Below, piece after piece: positions 19,619 to 29,575 of a stretch of 64,000 nucleotides of DNA. Source of the DNA: Anthracocystis setariae. Lineage: Eukaryota; Basidiomycota; Ustilaginomycetes; Ustilaginales; Ustilaginaceae. Made by a program: the position numbers and the translations under genes. Under the pieces are notes generated by a model. That model had not been told where the DNA came from, searched no databases, and saw only the letters and a program-made list of their open reading frames with translations. Within the stretch, counting starts at the first letter, position 1. Each line of letters begins with the position of its first letter. The stretch is from positions 620,001 to 684,000 of the forward strand of contig CAKMXJ010000039.1 of NCBI GenBank assembly GCA_928724745.1, in the 5' to 3' direction.

Positions 19619-19736
19619 AGATGCGTCTGGGTTGTTTCTTTTTTTTTTTTGTTTTTGTTTTTGTTTTCATCGTTTCGGAAATCTTATCGTACAGTACACT
19701 ATCGTTGTGCGTTCCCATTTGTGCAAGGAGGGGGGT

Positions 19737-22700
19737 TTAGGGTGGGACCAACCCTAATGCGGTCCGAACGTACTCCTCCCTTTGTTGATCGAGTGAGTGC
19801 AGCAGGAGGAGCACTGTCGCTGCGGTAGCTAGCACCTTATTATTACTGTTGGCGAGGGGATGGGATTGGAGGGAAGAGAAGAGGGATTGAACGGTAGGGA
19901 TGAGCGTTTGGATGGTGGCCACTGCATTGCTCGCCTCTCTGGTAGTGCTGAGGAGGGGGGAGGAGGTGGAGTGGAGGTTTCGATGGAGGAGGAGCGCGAA
20001 GAGGTTGAGCGTGCTCACTAGGTGCGGAGGAGGTGATGGTGATGGGTTGGGCAGGAGGGTTTGGATGAGTTCGAGTAGGGGTTCTGTGAGGTCGGCGAGG
20101 AGGGTGGGTGGGGAGAGCGTTAGGAGGAGGGTAAGTGTGTCGACGAAGAGGGTGATGGTTTCCGGTGTGAAGAGTGCCGCGGTGCCGGCTCCAAGGTACG
20201 AGGTGGGGGAACGCAGGGAGAATGTATGGTGGTAGGCGAGGAAGCGGTTGATCAACGGGAACAGGAATGTAGGTCCTATCAGCGATTCCCATACATTCCC
20301 TGCTTGTCTCGTCGCTACCGCGGAAGAGGTGGAAGGTGGCGTATCGATGATCTGGACCAACTTTCGCCTCGGATTCGAGCTCCCAATTTCCATCTTCCTC
20401 TGTCTCCGCAACGAGGCAACTTGGTTCTCTCCTACCTCCCGCGTCTCCGAAATCACCCTGCCGACCGCTTCGTCCACCACCACCCCCATCGCCTTCCCTC
20501 TCCCTTCCCCTGATCGCATCGCCGACAATTCCAACGCGCCCTCCGCCATCGCCGCCAACATAGCCACCCGTTGCACACCCGAATACTGACTCCCAAACAC
20601 CTGCTCTGCCAACACCCCCATCACCTCCCTCGGCACCCCTACCACCATCCACATCAACGCCTCAACACGCATCGCCTCAAACCGCCGGATCCCATAATTA
20701 TCATGCAGCGCCACCAGCGTCAACGTCAAATCCACCGCATTCTCACGCAGCTCATTCCCAAACGTAGCCACATGCGACTTGAGCCGGATCAGCGCCGCAG
20801 CGTGCTTGAGCCCGAGCTTGATGTCGGATCGGTTGGATGATTTGAGAAGCGGGGCTAGTTGCGAGATGTAGACTGGGGCGCGGGAAGGTTTGGTGAAGGT
20901 GGGCGCGTGTGATTCTTGGTCCTGGTCGAAGTCGTCGGCGCGTTTGCGACCGGGTTTGCGGGCGGAAGAGAGGAGGGAAGGGTCGGATGCGAGGGCAGAC
21001 GAGGCTTCGCCGGGGGTGAGGCCGGATAGCTCAGCGGCGAGCTTTTGGATGTCGGCTTGGTTGGAGTCGGCGATGTCCGAGTCGGATCCATCGGAAGACG
21101 ACGAGGAGCTTGCGGAGACAGAGTCGGCGCGCGCGCGAGACCCAGCTTTCGAGGCGTTGAACATCGAAAGCGGTCCAGAGGAGGCCGTGCTCTCTTCGAT
21201 CTGGTCCTCAGCATCTGAGTCGATCATGGTGATGAGAGGCCGATGCTTCCCAGCGACGTTGGAGCGGGTCGAGGCTGGAATCCTTTCGGGGAGCCTTCTG
21301 CTTTTCGGCCCGTTGGTCTTCTTCCTCTTCGCAATTGTTTTGATCTGCATCCCTTCCGCTAGCTCTACTCCAGCGATGGCTGTGACACCTAACCCCTCGA
21401 GTGCTTTGGTGAGTCGCTCATCCCCCCATCCCTCGCAAATCTCGCGAACCGTCTTGCTATGGTGATCCCAAGCGTCATGCAGCGCCCTCAGCACCCTGCA
21501 TTCCTCTCTCCCATTCCCCGTCCCGTTCCAGACCCCTTTGCCAAAATTGAGAACCTTACCGGCAGGACTAGGCACCTTGCTGCTCATCACTTCCGCCACG
21601 AGCATCCCTAGCATTCTGATCATAGCGTCGGTATGCGAGAGGTGGTTCGATACGCCCTCCATAACGGCTCTTGAGCGAGAAATCGCAGCGAGGCGAGTGG
21701 AGTCCTCTTCGCTGAGGTTGGAAACCGAGGCTAAAAGCGTTGGGATCAGGGTTGTGAGGTATACTTCCTCCTCGACTATCGCGTGGGAAAGCCGGATGGG
21801 ATCGCACCAGAGATCGAGGGTGGCTTCCAGGCCTACCAAGAGGTCCGCGGGAGCAAGATTGGTCGAGAGGTAGGTGGACCAGCTCCAGGCCAGGAGGGGA
21901 GATTGCGGCGTGCGGGATAGTGCGACTTTCGTGAACAATGCAAGATCGGGTGATGCTTCATCGTCGGATTCAGAGGAAGATAGGTTCGTCTCGTTCGTAG
22001 AAGACGATGTGGGATGCTTGAAGAACGTGTGAAACACCCAAATTAGGGAAGCTACGGTTGTTTGACTCGTCTTGGACAGAAACAATGTCCCCTCCGAGCC
22101 TGGCTTGGTTCTCTCCACCGTCGTCAGCAGTGCATTAGGTAGGCCTCGCCGTACAAGAAGTAGGTACTGCAATGTTTCCACCAGTCGGAGGTCGAGCTTG
22201 GTTTTGAGTCTCGTCCCCAGTCTGGAACGTAGGGCTGGCCAATTCTGGGCACACTTTTTGTGCTCCAGCACAGCCTCCAAGAAGGTCGGCCAGAATCCTT
22301 GACCTTCAGTATCTACAGCCCTTGTCAGGTAGGCCATCTTCTCCAGCCTGCCGAAAACGCTTTTCAGCAGCCTAATCTCATCATTATGCAGCGCTGAGTT
22401 GTTGAGAGCATTGGCTACGCCGCAAACGAACACGGCTTCGATCCATTTCGTCGTGGAAAAGCTTTCCGGGAGATGTCCTTGGTTCGCATTGGCCAAACGG
22501 TCAGGCAGCGAAGACAGAAGCCGCAGGGACTCGGTCCAAGCTACGTCGGCCCTGGCCCTGTTCTTCTCGATGAGTACGGCGCTGATCAATGAGTTCAGGG
22601 AGAGTTGTGCCAGTGCAGATACACATAGCTTGTTGAGCCACTCGAGCGTGATGGGATGCGGGTTCGACGCGGACGCCGACGACAGGAACCGCGTTAAAGT

Positions 22701-23087
22701 CCGCAGTGCACATTGCTGCACGATACCCCGTAGAGGACTTTGCGCAGAGCCGAGACCGAAGAACCATGGCTCGACAAGCTCTTGCAGCTGTATCGGCCCG
22801 AGAGACTGGGAGAAGTCAAGCACCACTCGCGACAGCAACGATTCCTGTACAGCTTCCACCAGCAGTACATCCACGCTGCCTATCGCAGAACCACTCGAAG
22901 GTGCGGCCGAGACAAACCCGATCCTGAGGGAAGAGGGAAGAGCACCGAAACCAAAGATACGAGCTAGAGGAGCAGCATACGTTTCAACCAGTTGAGCGGG
23001 GGTGTCGAAGCGTCGTGTGGCTTGTGTGATACTCTGAAAGTCTCGCCGAACCTGACGATGGTCCGGCTCGGAGCTGGCGGTCTCCAT
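19737..23087 (-). CDS. TEL2: Telomere length regulation protein Tel2 (TELO2)
   Basis: HEAT-repeat scaffold of the TTT (Tel2-Tti1-Tti2) co-chaperone complex, which stabilises PIKK kinases such as ATM/ATR and TOR. The 1116-residue protein is mostly helical, with Leu-rich alpha-solenoid character. The conserved C-terminal domain lies at about residues 735-850: APVYISQLAPLLKSS followed by VDLTLTLVALHDNYGIRRF and VPREVMGVLAEQVFGSQYS. A Ser/Asp-rich acidic linker (about 630-720) precedes it and would be a natural CK2 phosphorylation region, as in other Tel2 proteins. That role is inferred. The remainder is poorly conserved, as is usual for this family. The ATG at 23087 starts the longest frame. Confidence 0.85.
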   Translation of the reverse strand: METASSEPDHRQVRRDFQSITQATRRFDTPAQLVETYAAPLARIFGFGALPSSLRIGFVSAAPSSGSAIGSVDVLLVEAVQESLLSRVVLDFSQSLGPIQLQELVEPWFFGLGSAQSPLRGIVQQCALRTLTRFLSSASASNPHPITLEWLNKLCVSALAQLSLNSLISAVLIEKNRARADVAWTESLRLLSSLPDRLANANQGHLPESFSTTKWIEAVFVCGVANALNNSALHNDEIRLLKSVFGRLEKMAYLTRAVDTEGQGFWPTFLEAVLEHKKCAQNWPALRSRLGTRLKTKLDLRLVETLQYLLLVRRGLPNALLTTVERTKPGSEGTLFLSKTSQTTVASLIWVFHTFFKHPTSSSTNETNLSSSESDDEASPDLALFTKVALSRTPQSPLLAWSWSTYLSTNLAPADLLVGLEATLDLWCDPIRLSHAIVEEEVYLTTLIPTLLASVSNLSEEDSTRLAAISRSRAVMEGVSNHLSHTDAMIRMLGMLVAEVMSSKVPSPAGKVLNFGKGVWNGTGNGREECRVLRALHDAWDHHSKTVREICEGWGDERLTKALEGLGVTAIAGVELAEGMQIKTIAKRKKTNGPKSRRLPERIPASTRSNVAGKHRPLITMIDSDAEDQIEESTASSGPLSMFNASKAGSRARADSVSASSSSSSDGSDSDIADSNQADIQKLAAELSGLTPGEASSALASDPSLLSSARKPGRKRADDFDQDQESHAPTFTKPSRAPVYISQLAPLLKSSNRSDIKLGLKHAAALIRLKSHVATFGNELRENAVDLTLTLVALHDNYGIRRFEAMRVEALMWMVVGVPREVMGVLAEQVFGSQYSGVQRVAMLAAMAEGALELSAMRSGEGRGKAMGVVVDEAVGRVISETREVGENQVASLRRQRKMEIGSSNPRRKLVQIIDTPPSTSSAVATRQAGNVWESLIGPTFLFPLINRFLAYHHTFSLRSPTSYLGAGTAALFTPETITLFVDTLTLLLTLSPPTLLADLTEPLLELIQTLLPNPSPSPPPHLVSTLNLFALLLHRNLHSTSSPLLSTTREASNAVATIQTLIPTVQSLFSSLQSHPLANSNNKVLATAATVLLLLHSLDQQREEYVRTALGLVPP

Positions 23088-23559
23088 TTTGCCACAGTTG
23101 TGCGTCGCTTGCGATTGATCGCCAAATCCAATCAGGAGTGTTTCAGACGTTGAGCATCCTCAAACAGTCAGCTTGGGTTGGGAGATGTAGTCGGATCAGA
23201 TGAGCAGAGAAGCAAAGATGCTCAGTTCAAGTGTTGGTTTCCTCCACTTTGCGCCAAGATCCAGTATTGTTCTAACCGAGTTCCGCGTATTTCACACCAA
23301 GGCCTCGCCGCCCGTAGGCCCTGAGAAAATGTCACACGCTGCACCACCATCCATCGGGCCGACGACAAACAGCACAGTCGATCACATATGCAAACACAGC
23401 GAAGCACAAACTTTGAATGAGGAGAAGCGACGAGTACAATTGCGCAGAAAATATGTTTGATGAGGCAAGAACCGAAGATGCGAAAAACAACTATGACCAG
23501 AGACCAGAGATGCTACGAAAGATGCGCACATAGAAACTTGTTGGCGGATAATGTCATAA
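23088..23559. other. Intergenic region between TEL2 and the PHD-finger gene
   Basis: About 470 bases holding the TEL2 promoter and the 3' region of the PHD-finger gene, both transcribed from the minus strand. No gene seen. Confidence 0.5.
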
Positions 23560-26500
23560 CTAAGACCAGTCAAGCACATCGTCAAGGTCCAAGCCGATCC
23601 CCAATCCCATGGGGACGTCAGTCGAGACTTGGCGGTGCTTGGCAATGCCGTTTGTGGAGGAGATCGAAAGCGATCGGTTATGGCGGTTGGCAGCACTGCC
23701 TTTGTGAAGCTCGTTGCTGATGCCTTTGTGCAATCGGCCCGAAGAGCCCACCGTGGAAGGGAGGCCAAGACCAAGGTGGCTTGCTTGGCGCTCATGGCTT
23801 CCGTAGTGATGATGAGGAGCATGGTGACCCATAAATCTAGGGCTGCTCATGTCGAAAGTAGGAGTGCGAGGGAAAGGCGAAGACGAAGGAGGCAAGTCGT
23901 CGCTCGAGTCAAACTTGCCTCCCCGCAGTGACGAAGTGTTGGGCTGACGAGGCTGCAACTCAGGCGTCTTGAGCAGCGAGCTTGAGAAGGGCGTTCCGAG
24001 TCCCGAAGGCTGGCGAGCTCGGACGGCGCGAGTGCTCGAAGTCGGTGACTGCAACTGCCAAGCTCGGCTATTGTTCGTGCTGTAGAAGCTGTCGCTGCTG
24101 AAGTGGTCGTCAAGACCATCGACGTAACCGCTGCTGTACACCAAGCTGGGCATGCTAGTAGAAGGTTCGGTTCCAAAAGCGCCGGACAAGAAGTCGCGGC
24201 CAGGAGTCGAGAGCAATCCACCACTGAACGAGTCGACACGTTGGTGACGGCCACCAGATCGCGAAGGAGTCTGGCTGCCAAGAGGCTGAGCACCGGCGCG
24301 GTAGGGCCAAGCACCGCCCGAAGCAAGACGCGAGGGAGTCGAGAAGACGTCGGCATGGACTGCCTCATCGTCTCCGAGTCCCAAGGAAAGAAGGCTAGAG
24401 TGGCCGGGCTTGTGTCCAGATGCGTGACGGCTAGGCGTGCTCATGCCAACCATGCGAGGAGGTGTGGTTTGGCGCTCCGAGATCCTGCGAGCACGCGTAG
24501 GCTCCCAGTCAGCGCGCGAGAACCCAGCAAGGAGGCTCGGAGTAGTGCTCGCCTCGGCGAAGTCGACGGTTGCCTCACTCGACTTGGATGGCGTTTCGGG
24601 CACAGCAGGTCGAACTCCACCTGATGCTGTAGTGCTCTTGCGAGCGAGCGGTGAACCAGGCTCGTTCATCCTCCAGCCGACCCGCTCAGCACGCGAACGG
24701 CCTTGACCCTGTCGCTTAACAGTGCTGCGTCCACCGCGGTCGCCGACAGACAAGAGCGGTGGGCTGGGCGCCAATGCGATCGAAGACGAGACAGCAACGC
24801 CATGGCGGTGGACAGGAGTGCCGCTGGGCAAAGTGAACACAGGCTCCTGCCCAGAGAGCACAGCCTCGAGCGCCTCGGGCGTGCTGAGATGCGCATAAGA
24901 CGAGACAGAGGTTGGCATCGACGAAGCAGGCGAAAGGTGTTCGGTGAGTGCGGCGTCGCAGCAGTCATCGCAGAACCATTCGTCGTCGAGATCGTTGACG
25001 GTGTTGATGCCAACGCATGGCAAGTGAAGCCATCGTCGGCAGCTGTCGCACTGGACCATAATGATCGAGTCATCATCAATGCCGCACTTGCAGCCGAAAA
25101 TGGCGCTGGTATTGGATCGGGCCAAAGAAGCACCGGTAGCAACGGATTTGCGCGATGAGCTGGCGACCGAAGCAGCCACTTTGGGTTTGCGACCACGACG
25201 CTTGGGCGTCTCGTTGACAAGCGGGAGCTTGTTCTTCGACTTGCGACCACGCTTGGATGGACTGCTAGCAGCAGCAGCGGCAGCAGCAGTAGCGGCAGCC
25301 GTCGAGAGCTGAGCGCGCTGAAGCTTGCGTGCACGATCCAGCAGGGCCTTGGCAACCATAGGGTGGTGTCGGAAAGCTGCATCGGATTGCTCACTCATTT
25401 CGAGGTCAGTCTCATCGCTGGAGTCTGCCTCGAGCCAGCGTTGAATGCCCTCGCGGCGTTTCTGCTTGAGCTCGTCAATATGACGACCCGCCGCTGCCCA
25501 AGGACCGCTTGGGCAGTCGGGCCAGTCGAGGGTGGGCAGGTTGGCGCAAACGCTGGTGCTTCCCCCCAGCCGCGGGCGGTGAGCTTCTCCGTCGTGCTGC
25601 TGATTGTCGTCTGCGGATGACATGCGCATAAGGGCCATCAGAGCCTTTTGCGCTTCAACACCGATATCTTGAGAGTCCCGCATAGCGGTGGCAGTCATCT
25701 TCTTGACAGGCGAGGCGGGCTCGGAAGCGGGGAATTGCGAAGACAACGAAAAGCTCGGGGAGACGCCGGAAGGGCAAGGGGTACCGGCAGATGTGGGGTC
25801 CGTGGATGAACCGTTATCGCTGCGAGCTGCAGAGTCCTCCGAATCGGATCCTCGAAGCAAGGCTGCTTCTCGATCGGAGAAAAACGAGAATCGCCTTTGA
25901 GTGAAATGATCAGGCATGGGAGGACGTTCCGAGATCTGCTGGGCGAAATCGGGATGCACTGCCACGCGACCGAGCCCTTCGACCTCGATGGGAACCAGCT
26001 TCGTGGACTGGGCAATATCGGGCAAATCGTCAACGATGAACGCCGAGAAAGGGTCGCGGGTGTCTGCAGTGGTGAGGCCAACCATGGCGGGCTCGGAAAC
26101 AAATCTTGGAGAGAAACCCGGCGAGCTTTTGAGTTGATATTCTTGGAGCGACACAGAGCTGATCATGGCAGCTGAAGCGCGGCCAGCCGTGTCGACAAGA
26201 CTGCGCTGCGATTGGCGCAACTCGGACGCAAAGGCGGTGGATGCCTTGCGCTTGCTCGGGGAAGCCTCAGCGCTAGTCGACGACGGCAATGTACGCGATC
26301 GCTTGGGGAGCGTGTGGGGGGCAGTGGCCGCGGCAACCGAAGCAGCGGTGGGCGTTGCGTCGTTGACAATAGGCGACCAACCCATGTCGACATTGCCGAC
26401 CCGCTTGCCACGACGAGGTGTAGAAAGCACTTTGATGGTGCTGTCATTCTCGATATCCGCAAGGGTGGTCTGCGATGACGAGGCGAAGGGAGACGAGAGG

Positions 26501-26916
26501 CTATAATCGAAAATGTTCGAGGTTGACGTGGGGAGACCCGAGCCGTGTGCTGGGACCAAGTCGTGATCAGTAGCTGCTCTGGAGTTCATGACCGTGTCCA
26601 TAATGCTGGCGGTGCTGGTGGTGCGCTTGAAGGAGCTCCTCGCTTTCTTGGGCGCAGATGAAGGCGATGCAGCTGGGGACGCAGAGGAAAAGCCAGAGGA
26701 TTTGGCTGATGAAGAGTATCGCTGCTTTTTTTTAGGGGACGGCGAGGAAGTGCGAGATTTTGTGAGACCAGCTTTGAGATGACCGGCATCTGTAAAGGGA
26801 GCCTGAATGTTGACCATGGATGGCGAGAGTGCGCTCGTCATGTTGCCGACACTGAACAAGGAGGCTGCGAGTGGCGATGGCGACGGAGGGGCGAAGAAGG
26901 GGTGAGGCCACACCAT
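23560..26916 (-). CDS. PHD-finger protein with AT-hook motifs, specific role unknown
   Basis: A large, mostly disordered Ser/Pro/Thr-rich protein, 1118 residues from the ATG at 26916. One PHD finger lies at about 606-655, with the C4HC3 spacing visible in CKCG, VQCDSCRRWLHLPCVG and EWFCDDCC. Just before it are two AT-hook-like basic segments (KRGRKSK and RRGRKPK, about 555-580). This suggests a chromatin-associated reader that binds histone tails and AT-rich DNA. The tail contains several SPxR/TPxR sites typical of CDK substrates. I cannot assign it to a named complex. The start is uncertain: the frame continues upstream to a TTG at 27129 through unconvincing sequence, and a later ATG at 26841 (MTSALSPS) is also plausible. 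Confidence 0.8.
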   Translation of the reverse strand: MVWPHPFFAPPSPSPLAASLFSVGNMTSALSPSMVNIQAPFTDAGHLKAGLTKSRTSSPSPKKKQRYSSSAKSSGFSSASPAASPSSAPKKARSSFKRTTSTASIMDTVMNSRAATDHDLVPAHGSGLPTSTSNIFDYSLSSPFASSSQTTLADIENDSTIKVLSTPRRGKRVGNVDMGWSPIVNDATPTAASVAAATAPHTLPKRSRTLPSSTSAEASPSKRKASTAFASELRQSQRSLVDTAGRASAAMISSVSLQEYQLKSSPGFSPRFVSEPAMVGLTTADTRDPFSAFIVDDLPDIAQSTKLVPIEVEGLGRVAVHPDFAQQISERPPMPDHFTQRRFSFFSDREAALLRGSDSEDSAARSDNGSSTDPTSAGTPCPSGVSPSFSLSSQFPASEPASPVKKMTATAMRDSQDIGVEAQKALMALMRMSSADDNQQHDGEAHRPRLGGSTSVCANLPTLDWPDCPSGPWAAAGRHIDELKQKRREGIQRWLEADSSDETDLEMSEQSDAAFRHHPMVAKALLDRARKLQRAQLSTAAATAAAAAAASSPSKRGRKSKNKLPLVNETPKRRGRKPKVAASVASSSRKSVATGASLARSNTSAIFGCKCGIDDDSIIMVQCDSCRRWLHLPCVGINTVNDLDDEWFCDDCCDAALTEHLSPASSMPTSVSSYAHLSTPEALEAVLSGQEPVFTLPSGTPVHRHGVAVSSSIALAPSPPLLSVGDRGGRSTVKRQGQGRSRAERVGWRMNEPGSPLARKSTTASGGVRPAVPETPSKSSEATVDFAEASTTPSLLAGFSRADWEPTRARRISERQTTPPRMVGMSTPSRHASGHKPGHSSLLSLGLGDDEAVHADVFSTPSRLASGGAWPYRAGAQPLGSQTPSRSGGRHQRVDSFSGGLLSTPGRDFLSGAFGTEPSTSMPSLVYSSGYVDGLDDHFSSDSFYSTNNSRAWQLQSPTSSTRAVRARQPSGLGTPFSSSLLKTPELQPRQPNTSSLRGGKFDSSDDLPPSSSPFPRTPTFDMSSPRFMGHHAPHHHYGSHERQASHLGLGLPSTVGSSGRLHKGISNELHKGSAANRHNRSLSISSTNGIAKHRQVSTDVPMGLGIGLDLDDVLDWS

Positions 26917-27575
26917 GGCGATGGCAGCATCAAGGTAGGGAAAGTGATAGGAGCGGGCGACGTTGGGGCCGAGATGACGATGACCAAAGCGATTGCACGA
27001 TGTTGAGAGCGGTGAGCAAGGCAATTTGCGAAACGGGGATAGGAACGAAGGGTAGATGTTAGCAACAGGGTCCGAGATGAAGATGAGAGCAATTGCAACG
27101 ACCGCGGTGGGGCGAAGGAAAATTTGCAAGTGGCAAAGATGAAGAAACGGCGCCGCTATGCATGATGCATGATCACTGCTGGAAGCTGCGAGTACGACGA
27201 CATGAAGTGAGAGCGCGCAGCATGAATGCAGCGTACAGTAGCTAGATATCTGCTCGAGCGTCGCTTCGGCAGGGCTAACTTACCTTGGTATGCGTGTTAA
27301 TGCAAGGCTTGAAGAAAGAGCGAGAGGAGCTTTGTTGAATGCGCTCTGGTTGGTGGGAGACTGTTCACCTTGGCAAGATCCAAGTCGGACTGTTTGGTGC
27401 GTAGCAGCAGTCAAAGAAGAGGAAATGCAGACCGAAATGTAGCCAGAAAGCGGCGAGCAAGGATGTGGGCAAGGGAGATAAGGGGCAAAGGGCCGTAAGA
27501 TGACGATAAAGAGTGAAAGGGGAGGGGGAGGAAGAAGGCAATGCAGAGTGACAATATGAAGGCGCAAGGTGGAAC

Positions 27576-27793
27576 TGGATTGGATTGGATTGGATTGGAC
27601 CGAGCGATTGCAGAGCAGCAGCGTCAAAGGGAACTTTTGACGTGAAATGTGTGATTTGCCGAAAAGAAAGGGTGCGGTCGGTTGCACTTGGCTGTGGTTG
27701 AGTGATGATTGGATTGACAGGTGATGGGGTGGTGGGCTGCGAAGCGATGCAGTGCAGTGCAGTGCAGTGCAGTGCGATGCGATGCGATGCGAT
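27576..27793. repeat. Pentanucleotide tandem repeats
   Basis: Two short arrays: TGGAT repeated four times plus a partial copy (27576-27599), and AGTGC five times (27751-27775) running directly into GATGC three times (27776-27790). The second array looks like one repeat drifting into a variant unit. Confidence 0.9.
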
Positions 27794-29521
27794 TTTGGAA
27801 ATTGCTTTGCGTGCGTGCAAGAGTGCGTGTGCTTTAGATGCGCCCAAAAATGCACCTTGGAACTGCGTATACGAGTGAGAACCTGTATGCTCCACCCAAC
27901 TCTCCCGTGGCGGTCGGATTGGCTGATTCAACGAGTTGTCCGGAAAACTAGAGTAATCGTAGTAGTTGGTGATACGGATGGTTCGTTGCAAGAGCAGTCG
28001 AAAGATGCCGATCGCTTTTCGTGGTTGATTGGAACGTTGAATAGAGGAACCACGATCGCTTGCTGCCAAAAGGCGGTCGGTGGTGGTAGAGTCAAGGGGA
28101 TGGGTGGCTTAGCCAAAGTTGCGTGAAGGTATCAAGTGAATGTGGGGAGCCGGCGACAAAATCAACGTTGGTGACCGCTTGTGAACTGACGGATGCGCAA
28201 AAGCGAGAAGCGACTGAAGCAAGTGATGTCGAAGAGAGTCAGATAGACTGACACCGAGGCCAATGGTTCAGAGCAACAGGCGAGAAAAGGCGGGCAAGAA
28301 TCAACGATGGTGATGGGAGAGAATAGTGATGATCGAGACGATAGAGATGGGAATGAGGATGGAGATGGAGCTGAAGATAGCATGAAGCGAGATCTCGAAG
28401 AAGGAGATAATGAGGCTGGTGATGGACGACGGCTTGCCCGAGAAGGAAGGTATAGCCAGTGGAGTACAAGTGGGTGTACAGATGGGCTGCAGAAGGCGGT
28501 ACGATAACGACACGGCTTGGCAGACAGGGCGCATACACCGTGTACGTCTTTCACAGCGAGACAGGAAGGTACAGGTAGCAGCACACAGGGGAGGGGGGAG
28601 AGCGTAGATGCTCAATCTAGGATGCAGGCACAATACGGTAGCTCAAGAGGGATCATGCGCAGGCGAAGCACATCGTAGTTAAAAACGCTGACTCCGACCA
28701 CTTGGACAGCAGCACGAACGAATGATTCAGGCTTCGAAGGAGCATCATGGGCAACAGCGGAGGAGCGGCTTCCAGCAGTGCGAAGCGATGCGAATTCACG
28801 AACAATGACCGGACAGCAGCAGCGGCGGCAGCGGCGGCGGCGTTGTAGACAGCAGACGGCAGACAGGAGACAAGCGAGCCTCCTTTTCCTTGGTTTGAGC
28901 TGGCGGGGCTTCAGCCACTATATTCCCATCGACACACACTCGCTACTACACTCGTATTCACTCAACTCACTCATTCACTCACTCATTCACATTCCCGCAC
29001 ACGTTCGAGCCGCTTGCCATGCACGCATCCCGTCATCTACTTTACTCATCTCGTGCTGTATCTGCGACAACTTCATGTCAGCTTTGTGCCGCATTCTTGG
29101 TGGTTCATGCTGCTGAATCCGCACATGCAGCGATCGAGCTTGCACCTTGTCCGTCGTAAAGCCTCGCCGAACTTGCTTGGGAACATGCGATACAAACATG
29201 GAATGCGCTTCGCTGTGTTGAGCTGCCCGAACTGATCTTGGTGCATCGATTTTGTCTGTCGCACTTGAGCGCCGGTACAGTCAAGCGCTTAGACGTGCGT
29301 GCACGGCCGGGGAGGAAGTGGTGCAAGCGCCGGCCAGTAGTCTGGGACTGGAATTCTGCGATATTGCAACTGTGTAGACCTGGGCCAAACGGGCCCAAAA
29401 GCGGTTTCTTGGACGGGAAAACTGGAAAAATGGCAAACGAACTTCTCGGTCACTACTTGCAGAACGACTTGGACGTGCATTCCATTTTATTGCTCGTTGC
29501 GTGGTGCTTTCCTTTCAATCT

Positions 29522-29575
29522 TAGAGAGAGAAGAGAGCGAGGGAGGGAGGGAGGGAGGGAGGGAGAAAGCGAGAT
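29522..29575. repeat. AG/GGGA simple repeat
   Basis: Purine-only run of AGAG units turning into tandem GGGA units, within the gene-free interval upstream of the PHD-finger gene. Confidence 0.85.

Noticed and set aside
26868..27286. 5' UTR intron of the PHD gene with acceptor after 26916
   Set aside because: The donor is good, but the only CTAAC-like branch site is about 200 bases from the nearest AG. Left as a possibility only.
27280..28069. Frames of 191 and 234 codons upstream of the PHD gene
   Set aside because: Their composition mirrors the simple repeats (His/Cys/Ile strings) and no domain is visible.
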